This document shows positions 1 to 7,081 of a DNA stretch of 7,307 nt, piece by piece; positions within the stretch are counted from its first letter, which is position 1, and each line of letters starts with the position of its first letter. The position numbers and the translations under genes were made by a program. Origin of the DNA: Chitinophaga pinensis (GTDB lineage Bacteria > Bacteroidota > Bacteroidia > Flavobacteriales_D > Crocinitomicaceae); contig CAMATR010000077.1 of the NCBI GenBank assembly GCA_945861175.1, forward strand, positions 1 through 7,307, in the 5' to 3' direction. The notes beneath the pieces were generated by a model. It saw nothing but the letters and a program-made list of their open reading frames with translations. It was not told the DNA's origin and searched no databases.

Positions 1-22
1 AAAAATGTTTATCTATAATTAA

Positions 23-1696
23 ATGGAACTGAACAAATACAGCAAAGTTATTACTCAAGACGAAACTCAACCGGCTTCTCAAGCAATGCTTTTTGGGGTA
101 GGTCTTACTGAGGATGATATGAAAAAACCTCAGGTGGGGATTGCATCCACGTGGTTTGAGGGCAATACATGTAACATGCACCTTAATGGACTATCGAGAT
201 TTGTCAAAGAAGGAGTGCAGAAAAATGGTCAAGTGGGCCTGCAGTTCAATACTATTGGTATTAGCGATGGTATAACGAATGGCACGGATGGTATGCGATA
301 TTCTTTAGTCTCAAGAGAAATTATAGCTGATTCTGTGGAAGCTGTTACGGCAGCGCATTATTATGATGGATTGGTCACTATAGCAGGATGTGACAAGAAT
401 ATGCCTGGAATGACCATGGCGATGATTCGCCTTGACCGACCTTCATTAATGGTCTACGGCGGCACCATAGCCTCAGGAAATTACAAGGGTCAAAAACTGA
501 ATATTGTTTCTGCATTTGAAGCACTTGGCGAACGTTATGCAGGAAAAATATCAGATGAAGATTACAAAGGGGTCATAAAAAATGCTTGTCCTGGGGCTGG
601 TGCCTGCGGTGGAATGTACACTGCAAACACATTGTCTTCAGCAATTGAAGCACTTGGTCTCAGCTTGCCATTTAGTTCATCAAATCCAGCAATGAGTGCT
701 GAAAAAAGAGAAGAATGTTTGAATGTTGGTAAATACATGAAGATTCTTTTGGAAAAGGATATCAAGCCTTCAGATATTTTATCTAAAAAAGCATTTGAAA
801 ATGCTCTCAGAGTCGTTATTGTGCTTGGCGGGTCCACCAATGCTGTGCTGCATCTTATTGCGATGGCCAAGACAGCAGGAATTGATTTTTCATTGGAAGA
901 TGTTACTCGAATGAACAATGAAACTCCCTTGATTGCAGATCTTAAGCCGAGTGGTAAATATTTAATGGAAGATATTTTTGCAATTGGTGGGATTCCTTCA
1001 GTAATGAAGTATTTGTTATCGAAAGGATTATTACATGGTGAGTGCTTGACGGTAACAGGGAAAACATTAAGAGAAAATCTTATAGAAGTTAATGATTTAC
1101 CTAAATCACAAGATATCATTCATACAATTGAGCAGCCTCTAAAGTCTTCTGGTCACTTAAGAGTCCTCTACGGAAACCTTGCACCCGAGGGATCAGTAGC
1201 TAAGATCACAGGTAAAGAAGGGGAAATGTTCTCAGGTCCTGCCATTGTCTTTGAAGATGAATTCGATTGTATTCGTGGCATTCGCGATGGTGAGGTTGAA
1301 CCTGGAAATGTGATAGTGATTCGTAATGAAGGTCCAAAAGGTGGGCCTGGAATGCCAGAGATGCTAAAGCCTACTTCTGCGCTCATTGGGGCGGGATTTG
1401 GAAAGAGTGTTGCACTAATTACGGATGGCCGTTTTTCAGGTGGTACACATGGTTTTGTAGTTGGTCATATTTGCCCTGAAGCATATGACGGCGGACCAAT
1501 TGCACTAGTTAAAAATGGAGATCTGATCACAATAGACGCCAAAAATAACAGCATAAATATTGAGATTTCAAACCAAGAGTTAATTGATCGTAAAAGTAAT
1601 TGGATACAACCTGAACTAAAGGTGAAAAATGGTGTTCTATATAAGTACGCGAAACAAGTGAGTTCAGCATCTGAAGGATGTATAACAGATAAATAA
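23..1696 (+). CDS. ilvD: Dihydroxy-acid dehydratase
   Basis: Cytosolic iron-sulfur enzyme that dehydrates 2,3-dihydroxy-isovalerate and 2,3-dihydroxy-3-methylvalerate to the 2-oxo acids that precede valine/leucine and isoleucine. The 557 residues match the usual length of about 550-570. Three cluster-ligand cysteines are visible: C50 (GNTCN), C123 (GCDKNMPG) and C195 (GACGGM). The metal-site residues D82 (ISDGI), D124 and the normally carbamylated K125 are present, as is the proposed catalytic serine S472 in GRFSGGTHGF. These cysteines occur in both [2Fe-2S] and [4Fe-4S] members, so the cluster type is not decided here. The related sugar-acid dehydratases (Edd type) are the main alternative, but length, motifs and the ilv neighbours favour IlvD. 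The ATG directly follows an in-frame TAA at 20-22, so no in-frame upstream extension is possible. No Shine-Dalgarno sequence is seen before it. ilvB follows after 6 bp. Confidence 0.97.
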   Translation: MELNKYSKVITQDETQPASQAMLFGVGLTEDDMKKPQVGIASTWFEGNTCNMHLNGLSRFVKEGVQKNGQVGLQFNTIGISDGITNGTDGMRYSLVSREIIADSVEAVTAAHYYDGLVTIAGCDKNMPGMTMAMIRLDRPSLMVYGGTIASGNYKGQKLNIVSAFEALGERYAGKISDEDYKGVIKNACPGAGACGGMYTANTLSSAIEALGLSLPFSSSNPAMSAEKREECLNVGKYMKILLEKDIKPSDILSKKAFENALRVVIVLGGSTNAVLHLIAMAKTAGIDFSLEDVTRMNNETPLIADLKPSGKYLMEDIFAIGGIPSVMKYLLSKGLLHGECLTVTGKTLRENLIEVNDLPKSQDIIHTIEQPLKSSGHLRVLYGNLAPEGSVAKITGKEGEMFSGPAIVFEDEFDCIRGIRDGEVEPGNVIVIRNEGPKGGPGMPEMLKPTSALIGAGFGKSVALITDGRFSGGTHGFVVGHICPEAYDGGPIALVKNGDLITIDAKNNSINIEISNQELIDRKSNWIQPELKVKNGVLYKYAKQVSSASEGCITDK

Positions 1697-1702
1697 AAAG
1701 AA

Positions 1703-3388
1703 ATGAATATACGAGGAGCAGAGGCACTAATGCATTGCCTAGTAGAAGAGAATGTGGATACAATATTTGGCTATCCTGGGGGAGCAATAATGCCGGTATA
1801 CGATGCGCTTTACGATTTTAAAGATACGTTAAATCATATTCTTGTTCGTCATGAACAAGGCGCGATTCACGCAGCCCAAGGCTTTGCTCGTGCCTCGGGA
1901 AAAGTTGGTGTTTGTTTTGCAACATCAGGGCCAGGTGCAACTAATTTGATTACTGGTTTGGCTGACGCAATGATTGATTCTACACCTCTTGTTTGTGTAA
2001 CTGGTCAGGTGGCTTCTCATTTATTAGGAACTGATGCTTTTCAGGAAACAGATGTAATGGGTATTTCCATGCCGGTCACTAAGTGGAATGTTCAAGTTAC
2101 AAAGGCAGAAGAAATTGCTTCGGCTATGGCAAAAGCATTTTATATTGCAAAATCAGGTCGGCCCGGCCCGGTTCTGGTTGATATCACGAAAGATGCACAA
2201 TTCGGAATGGTTGATTTTTCTTATAAAAAATGTTCGTCAATTAGAAGTTACATTCCGAAACCAAAATTAAATGACTCGGCGCTCAATGAAGCGGCTGCCT
2301 TATTGGCATCAGCTAAAAAACCCTATTTATTAGTTGGACAAGGTGTTATTCTTTCTGAGGCGCAAGAGGCATTAAAATTCTTTGTCGAAAAAAGTGGTAT
2401 TCCTGTGGCATTGACACTTCTCGGTTTAGGAGCATTTCCAGCAGATCATCCGCTTTATGTGGGTTACCTCGGTATGCATGGAAACTATGCTCCAAATATT
2501 CTGACTAATGAATGTGACGTTATTCTTGCTGTCGGTATGCGTTTTGATGACCGCGTCACGGGCGATGTTAGCCGTTATGCAAAGCAAGCGAAGGTGATCC
2601 ATATTGATATTGATCCGGCAGAAATTAATAAAATTATTAAAGCAGATATTGCAGTTCATGCAGATGCTAAGGATGCCCTGGAAGCACTAACCAAAATTAT
2701 TGAAGAGAAAGAATATCCTCTTTGGTTGAATCAATTTCGGGAACTTGAGCAAATCGAACAGAGTGAGGTGGTGGAAAATGCCGTTAACCCGCAAGGTATT
2801 GAATTAAGGATGTCAGAGGTGGTTGATAAATTATCTCATAAAACGGATGGTAAAGCAATCGTAGTAACAGATGTTGGGCAACACCAAATGATAGCTTCTC
2901 GTTACTACAAGTACAAAGGTCATCGAAATAATGTCACTTCCGGAGGTTTAGGAACAATGGGTTTCGCACTGCCTGCAGCCATTGGAGCTAAATTAGGTAA
3001 CCCAAATCAAACGGTAGTTGCAATTATTGGAGATGGTGGGTTTCAAATGACCATTCAGGAATTGGGAACTATACTTCAATTTGGTATGGATGTGAAGATT
3101 CTAATTCTAAATAATAATTTCCTAGGTATGGTGCGTCAGTGGCAGCAGCTATTTTTTGATAGAAGGTATTCCTTTACTGAAATTGTGAATCCTGATTTTA
3201 CTGCAATTGCGAAAGCCTATTCTATCGAAGCTTTAAAAATTACTCAACGAGAAGATTTAAATTCAGCACTGGATCAAATGCTCCAATCAAAGGGTTCTTT
3301 TTTATTGGAAGTGGTGGTTGAAAAAGAAGATAACGTATTTCCCATGGTGGCCACGGGAGCATCGGTATCAGAAATCAGATTAAATTGA
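1703..3388 (+). CDS. ilvB: Acetolactate (acetohydroxyacid) synthase, large catalytic subunit
   Basis: Thiamine-diphosphate and FAD enzyme that condenses two pyruvates to 2-acetolactate, or pyruvate with 2-oxobutyrate to 2-aceto-2-hydroxybutyrate. The 561 residues show the family's three parts: an N-terminal ThDP pyrimidine domain (about 1-165) with catalytic E51 in RHEQGA; a central domain (about 190-330) with the FDDRVTG motif at 281-287; and a C-terminal ThDP domain with GDG at 443-445 and the paired asparagines at 470-472. W480 (MVRQW) matches the tryptophan that in studied AHAS enzymes favours 2-oxobutyrate as second substrate and shapes the herbicide site. The position equal to plant P197 is A104 (TGQVASHLLGTDAFQE). 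FAD and W480 argue against the catabolic AlsS type, as does the ilvN gene directly downstream. The start lies 6 bp after the ilvD stop, behind an A-rich stretch. Its TGA is followed after 5 bp by the ilvN ATG. Confidence 0.96.
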   Translation: MNIRGAEALMHCLVEENVDTIFGYPGGAIMPVYDALYDFKDTLNHILVRHEQGAIHAAQGFARASGKVGVCFATSGPGATNLITGLADAMIDSTPLVCVTGQVASHLLGTDAFQETDVMGISMPVTKWNVQVTKAEEIASAMAKAFYIAKSGRPGPVLVDITKDAQFGMVDFSYKKCSSIRSYIPKPKLNDSALNEAAALLASAKKPYLLVGQGVILSEAQEALKFFVEKSGIPVALTLLGLGAFPADHPLYVGYLGMHGNYAPNILTNECDVILAVGMRFDDRVTGDVSRYAKQAKVIHIDIDPAEINKIIKADIAVHADAKDALEALTKIIEEKEYPLWLNQFRELEQIEQSEVVENAVNPQGIELRMSEVVDKLSHKTDGKAIVVTDVGQHQMIASRYYKYKGHRNNVTSGGLGTMGFALPAAIGAKLGNPNQTVVAIIGDGGFQMTIQELGTILQFGMDVKILILNNNFLGMVRQWQQLFFDRRYSFTEIVNPDFTAIAKAYSIEALKITQREDLNSALDQMLQSKGSFLLEVVVEKEDNVFPMVATGASVSEIRLN

Positions 3389-3393
3389 TTAGA

Positions 3394-3921
3394 ATGGAGA
3401 CAACTTTCAATATATCAGTATTCACGGAAAACAGTATTGGTATTCTCAACAGAATTACAATAATATTCACTCGGCGTCATCTAAATATAGAAAGTATAAC
3501 CGCCTCTGAATGTGAAGTCAAAGGCATTTATCGTTATACAATTGTAGTCAATACTTCTTCAGATCAAGTGAAAAAAGTAGTCGCTCAAATTGAGAAGCAA
3601 GTAGAGGTTATTAAGGCTTTTTATCATACAGATGAAGAAGTCGTGCATCAAGAGATTGCTTTATACAAAATGCGCACAGATGCTTTTGCTAATGGTAGCA
3701 CTGAAGGAATTATACGTGAGCATCATGCTCGAATTCTTACTGTAGACAAGGAGTTTATGATTATAGAGAAAACAGGTCAGCCAAATGAATTGACTCAGTT
3801 GTTTGATGAGCTCAATGGAATTGGAGTGCTTGAATTCGTTCGATCAGGACGTGTGGCAATTTCAAAACCCATGAAGACATTAGAAAGTTATTTAAATGAA
3901 TTAGAAGAAAAGCATAGTTAA
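3394..3921 (+). CDS. ilvN: Acetolactate synthase, small regulatory subunit
   Basis: Partner of IlvB. In this family it activates the catalytic subunit and confers feedback inhibition by valine or other branched-chain amino acids. The 175 residues consist of an N-terminal ACT domain (about 3-75) and the C-terminal domain of AHAS small subunits (about 80-165, with MRTDAF and VARSG-like FVRSGRVA motifs). Aligned by eye to E. coli IlvH, the valine-site residues N11, G14 and N29 match N13, G16 and N31 here, so an inhibitor site looks intact (inference). I chose ATG 3394, 5 bp after the ilvB stop. A TTG at 3385 would add three residues (MIR) and overlap the ilvB stop, which is possible but less likely. 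IlvH-like proteins begin close to this ATG. ilvC starts 1 bp after the TAA, so translation is probably coupled. Confidence 0.95.
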   Translation: METTFNISVFTENSIGILNRITIIFTRRHLNIESITASECEVKGIYRYTIVVNTSSDQVKKVVAQIEKQVEVIKAFYHTDEEVVHQEIALYKMRTDAFANGSTEGIIREHHARILTVDKEFMIIEKTGQPNELTQLFDELNGIGVLEFVRSGRVAISKPMKTLESYLNELEEKHS

Positions 3922-3922
3922 A

Positions 3923-5389
3923 ATGAATTATTTCAATCAATTACCTTTTAGAAAAAAAGTAGAACAGCTTGCTGTATGTGAATTCCTTGACAATACGCAT
4001 TTTGAAGATGGTGCCAATGTATTGAAAGGAAAAAAAGTTGTCATTGTAGGTTGCGGTTCGCAAGGATTAAATCAAGGGTTAAATATGCGCGACTCAGGAT
4101 TGGATATTTCTTATGCATTAAGAAAAGACGCTATTTCCGAAAAACGCCTATCTTGGAAAAATGCAACAGATAATGGATTTGCGGTTGGTTCTTATGAAGA
4201 GATGATTCCATCGGCAGACTTAGTATGCAATTTAACTCCAGACAAGCAGCATACATCGGTTGTAAATTCAATTATGCACTTGATGAAACAAGGTTCTACC
4301 TTGTCGTATTCTCATGGGTTTAATATTGTTGAAGAAGGAATGAAAATTCGCGAAGATATTACTGTAATTATGGTTGCGCCTAAATGTCCGGGAACGGAAG
4401 TGCGAGAAGAATACAAGAGAGGGTTTGGAGTTCCAACTTTGATTGCTGTTCATCCAGAGAATGATCCAAAACAAAAAGGATTCGAACAAGCTAAAGCTTA
4501 TGCTGCAGCAACAGGCGGACACCGGGCAGGGGTTTTATTATCATCATTTGTAGCTGAAGTCAAATCTGATTTGATGGGTGAACAAACTATTTTATGTGGC
4601 TTGTTGCAAACGGGATCAATTTTGTCATTTGACAAGATGGTGGAGAAAGGAGTGGATCCAGCTTATGCAGCAAAATTAATCCAATACGGTTGGGAAACGA
4701 TTACTGAGGCGTTGAAGCACGGTGGTATAACAAATATGATGGATAGATTATCGAATCCCTCAAAAATTAAGGCGTATGAGTTGGCCAATGACTTAAAAGA
4801 AATTATGCGACCTCTATTCAGAAAACATATGGACGATATTATGAGTGGTTCATTTTCAGAAAGAATGATGCAAGATTGGTCGAACGACGATAAAGAATTA
4901 TTGTCATGGAGAGCAGCTACAGCCGAAACAGCTTTTGAAAAAACAACTGCTACGAATAATTTCATTTCAGAACAGGAATATTTTGATCACGGCACCTTGA
5001 TGGTCGCTTTTGTAAAAAGTGGTGTTGAATTAGCCTATGAAACAATGACTGAAACAGGGATTGTTGCAGAGTCTGCTTATTATGAATCGCTACACGAAGC
5101 GCCATTAATTGCAAATACAATCGCTAGAAAAAAGTTATTTGAAATGAATCGTACAATATCTGATACTGCGGAATACGGCTGTTACTTATTCGATCACGCT
5201 TGTAAACCTTTGTTGGCTAATTTTATGAAAACAATAGATACTGATGTGATTGGCTCTCAATTTAGCAAGGACAATGATGCTGATAATCGCACTTTAATAG
5301 CAATTAACTCTTCTATTCGTGAGCATGAGATAGAAGATATAGGCGGATGGTTAAGAGAGAAAATGACGGATATGAAAAGTCTAGGTTGA
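3923..5389 (+). CDS. ilvC: Ketol-acid reductoisomerase, long class II form
   Basis: Mg2+- and NAD(P)H-dependent enzyme that isomerises and reduces acetolactate or acetohydroxybutyrate to the dihydroxy acids used by IlvD. At 488 residues it is the long form with a duplicated helical C-terminal domain, like E. coli IlvC (491), not the short form of about 330 residues. The Rossmann motif is GCGSQGLNQG (43-52). Residues equal to the E. coli NADPH phosphate contacts (R68, A71, R76, S78) are R67, A70, R75 and S77, which suggests NADPH use. Active-site residues H131, K154, D216, E220, E388, E392 and S413 are all in place, each one less than in E. coli. Many stretches, for example VAPKCPGTEVREEYKRGFGV (151-170), equal the E. 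coli protein as I recall it. The ATG lies 1 bp after the ilvN stop, and ilvA follows after 4 bp. Confidence 0.97.
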   Translation: MNYFNQLPFRKKVEQLAVCEFLDNTHFEDGANVLKGKKVVIVGCGSQGLNQGLNMRDSGLDISYALRKDAISEKRLSWKNATDNGFAVGSYEEMIPSADLVCNLTPDKQHTSVVNSIMHLMKQGSTLSYSHGFNIVEEGMKIREDITVIMVAPKCPGTEVREEYKRGFGVPTLIAVHPENDPKQKGFEQAKAYAAATGGHRAGVLLSSFVAEVKSDLMGEQTILCGLLQTGSILSFDKMVEKGVDPAYAAKLIQYGWETITEALKHGGITNMMDRLSNPSKIKAYELANDLKEIMRPLFRKHMDDIMSGSFSERMMQDWSNDDKELLSWRAATAETAFEKTTATNNFISEQEYFDHGTLMVAFVKSGVELAYETMTETGIVAESAYYESLHEAPLIANTIARKKLFEMNRTISDTAEYGCYLFDHACKPLLANFMKTIDTDVIGSQFSKDNDADNRTLIAINSSIREHEIEDIGGWLREKMTDMKSLG

Positions 5390-5393
5390 GTAA

Positions 5394-6638
5394 ATGGAAA
5401 TTTATAAAGAAATATTAGCTGCGCGCGAAAGGTTGAAAGAAGTAGTTATTGAAACGCCATGTGTTCAAAACTTAAATCTTTCAGAGCGTTACTCCGCAAA
5501 AATTCTTCTGAAAAGAGAAGATTTGCAATTGGTACGTTCCTATAAAATTAGGGGTGCATACAATAAAATTAGTACACTAAATAATGAAAGTCAGCAGCAA
5601 GGAATAGTATGCGCAAGTGCCGGGAACCATGCTCAAGGCGTAGCATATTCTTGTAATTTACTAAATATAAAGGGAACGATATTTATGCCTGCTACAACCC
5701 CGAAACAGAAGTTGAAACAGGTTGAATTGTTCGGAAAGCAAAATATTGAGATTATTTTGTTCGGTGATACATTTGATGATGCTTACGAAAAAGCAATTGA
5801 TTATTGTCAGGAAAACAACAACGTGTTCGTGCACCCCTTTGACGATACGATGGTGATTGCTGGTCAAGGAACAGTAGCGTTAGAGGTTGTTGAACAAGTT
5901 AAGGAGAAAATCGATTTTTTATTTGTTCCAATTGGCGGTGGAGGACTATCTGCAGGAATGATTTCAGTTTTTAGTAAATTGAGTCCAGAAACCATTATTA
6001 TAGGTGTTGAGCCTGAGGGCGCTCCCGCTATGAAAGTATCCTTGGAAAATGGAAGAAATACTGAATTGGAGGAGATTGATAAATTTGTTGATGGTGCAGC
6101 TGTTAAAAGAGTAGGGGATTTAAACTTTGAAATTTGCAAAGAAAAATTGAAAATAGTTCAACTTATTCCCGAAGGTAAAATTTGTTCTACAATACTCAAG
6201 TTGTATAATGAAGAGGCCATGGTTGTTGAACCTGCCGGAGCTTTAAGTATCGCAGCACTCGATTATTTCAAAGATCAAATCGAAGCAAAAACTGTTGTTT
6301 GTGTTGTGAGCGGGAGCAACAATGACATAACTCGAACAGAAGAAATCAAAGAAAGAGCCTTATTCTACGAAGGATTGAAGCATTATTTTTTAATTCAATT
6401 TCCTCAACGTCCTGGAGCTTTAAAGGATTTTGTCACCAAAGTACTCGGAGAAGATGATGACATCACTTTTTTCCAGTTTTCTAAAAAGAACAATCGCGAA
6501 AGCGGCCCTGCTGTAGTAGGTGTCGAATTGAAGAATAAAGAAGATTTAAAAACGATGACAAACAACCTTGAGCGCCTTAATTTTCATTTTCAATATCTCA
6601 ATGACGATCCTGCCCTCTTTACTCAATTAATAGGATAA
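5394..6638 (+). CDS. ilvA: Threonine dehydratase (deaminase), biosynthetic, single regulatory domain
   Basis: PLP enzyme that converts L-threonine to 2-oxobutyrate and ammonia, the committed step to isoleucine, and so supplies the second substrate of the IlvB gene two genes upstream. The 414 residues comprise a fold-type II PLP domain (about 5-320) and one C-terminal ACT-like domain (about 328-412). Visible residues are the Schiff-base lysine K51 in SYKIRGA, the substrate loop ASAGNHAQG (74-82), the phosphate-binding GGGGLSAG loop (181-188) and S306 (SGSNN) for the pyridine nitrogen. E. coli IlvA (514) has two regulatory domains. The single one here matches the Bacillus-type short biosynthetic form. 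Catabolic TdcB proteins lack this C-terminal domain, so a biosynthetic, isoleucine-responsive role is inferred. The ATG lies 4 bp after the ilvC stop. It is probably the last gene of the operon, since a 62 bp gap follows. Confidence 0.95.
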   Translation: MEIYKEILAARERLKEVVIETPCVQNLNLSERYSAKILLKREDLQLVRSYKIRGAYNKISTLNNESQQQGIVCASAGNHAQGVAYSCNLLNIKGTIFMPATTPKQKLKQVELFGKQNIEIILFGDTFDDAYEKAIDYCQENNNVFVHPFDDTMVIAGQGTVALEVVEQVKEKIDFLFVPIGGGGLSAGMISVFSKLSPETIIIGVEPEGAPAMKVSLENGRNTELEEIDKFVDGAAVKRVGDLNFEICKEKLKIVQLIPEGKICSTILKLYNEEAMVVEPAGALSIAALDYFKDQIEAKTVVCVVSGSNNDITRTEEIKERALFYEGLKHYFLIQFPQRPGALKDFVTKVLGEDDDITFFQFSKKNNRESGPAVVGVELKNKEDLKTMTNNLERLNFHFQYLNDDPALFTQLIG

Positions 6639-6649
6639 TTAACCTTTAC

Positions 6650-6683
6650 TTTGAGTTAGATTCGTTTTGAAGAAGTAATTTCG
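6650..6683 (+). promoter_or_regulatory. Weak candidate Bacteroidota-type promoter before the arsC-like gene
   Basis: The gap at 6639-6700 contains TTTG at 6650-6653 and, 22 bp further on, TAATTTCG at 6676-6683. This is one mismatch from the TAnnTTTG -7 element of Bacteroidota, and the spacing is within the loose range reported for the TTTG/TTG upstream element. It lies just before the ATG at 6701. AT-rich DNA gives such matches by chance, so this is only a candidate. I see no convincing hairpin terminator for the ilv operon in the same gap, so read-through from ilvA is also possible. Confidence 0.25.
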
Positions 6684-6700
6684 TAACCCAATTCTTTTTG

Positions 6701-7051
6701 ATGGAGAAGTCAATAACTATTTTACATAATCCGCGTTGCTCAAAAAGCAGATGCGCAATAGATTTTTTGAATAAAAAAAAGCTGAATTTTGAGGTGTTGG
6801 ATTATATGCAAAATCCATTAACAAAAGAACAACTCACCACTATTGTAAATAAATTGGGAATTCATCCTGAAGAATTAATTAGAAAAGGAGAGGCTGAATA
6901 CAAGCAACACTTCAAAGGAAAAAATCTTACAGACGACCAATGGATTCAAGCTATGTTGGCTTTTCCGAAACTAATTGAACGACCTATCGTAATAAAAGGC
7001 AGTCGCGCTGCAATTGGGCGTCCAACTGAAAATATATTGAACATTTTATAA
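6701..7051 (+). CDS. arsC: ArsC/YfgD-family thioredoxin-fold protein, putative glutaredoxin-dependent arsenate reductase
   Basis: A 116-residue protein of the ArsC family, with a thioredoxin fold. Well-studied members reduce arsenate to arsenite using glutathione and glutaredoxin. Active-site C13 lies in HNPRCSKSR, and the three arginines that bind arsenate in plasmid R773 ArsC (R60, R94, R107) have equivalents R61, R94 (ERPIV) and R107 (IGRPTE). The sequence resembles the E. coli chromosomal protein YfgD (119 residues) more than R773 ArsC (141), including the HNPRCSKSR and IGRP regions. No arsR, arsB or acr3 gene is nearby, so a role in arsenic resistance is unproven and a general thiol role is possible. 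The regulator Spx is unlikely, because there is no CxxC pair and the arginines are kept. I chose ATG 6701. The TTG just before it would add only one residue. The gene lies 62 bp after ilvA and 30 bp before the next gene. Confidence 0.85.
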   Translation: MEKSITILHNPRCSKSRCAIDFLNKKKLNFEVLDYMQNPLTKEQLTTIVNKLGIHPEELIRKGEAEYKQHFKGKNLTDDQWIQAMLAFPKLIERPIVIKGSRAAIGRPTENILNIL

Positions 7052-7081
7052 CTTTTAATAAGCCTAAGTTGTTATCGTAAA

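Noticed and set aside
14..19. TATAAT sequence resembling a sigma70 -10 box just before ilvD
   Set aside because: It ends 3 bases before the ATG, has no visible upstream element in the window, and Bacteroidota use a different -7 motif. Chance in AT-rich DNA is the better explanation.
562..1119. Long open frame on the - strand inside ilvD (185 codons), and a second one at 1168-1386
   Set aside because: They lie wholly antisense to a well-conserved ilvD, their translations show no recognisable domain, and such frames arise readily opposite coding DNA.
1527..1787. - strand open frame across the ilvD/ilvB junction with a hydrophobic stretch resembling a small membrane protein
   Set aside because: It is antisense to both conserved gene ends, and the hydrophobic run is explained by the complement of AT-rich coding sequence. 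No promoter or start context supports it.
2088..2659. Short open frames inside ilvB at 2088-2270 (+) and 2426-2659 (-)
   Set aside because: They are out-of-frame shadows of ilvB, with no family resemblance.
4268..4965. - strand open frames inside ilvC (4268-4522 and 4663-4965)
   Set aside because: They are antisense to strongly conserved active-site regions of ilvC, and their translations have no domain signature.
5661..6139. - strand open frames inside ilvA (5661-5867 and 5864-6139)
   Set aside because: They are antisense shadows of conserved PLP-domain coding sequence.
6639..6700. Search for a hairpin terminator after ilvA
   Set aside because: Only three-base stems such as ACT-ttg-AGT were found. 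The T-run at 6695-6699 is not preceded by a stable hairpin.
7049..7071. Inverted repeat TAACTT / AAGTTG (6 bp stem with one wobble pair, 11-base loop) after the arsC-like gene
   Set aside because: The stem is AT-rich and weak, overlaps the stop codon and is not followed by a T-run, so it does not support a terminator.
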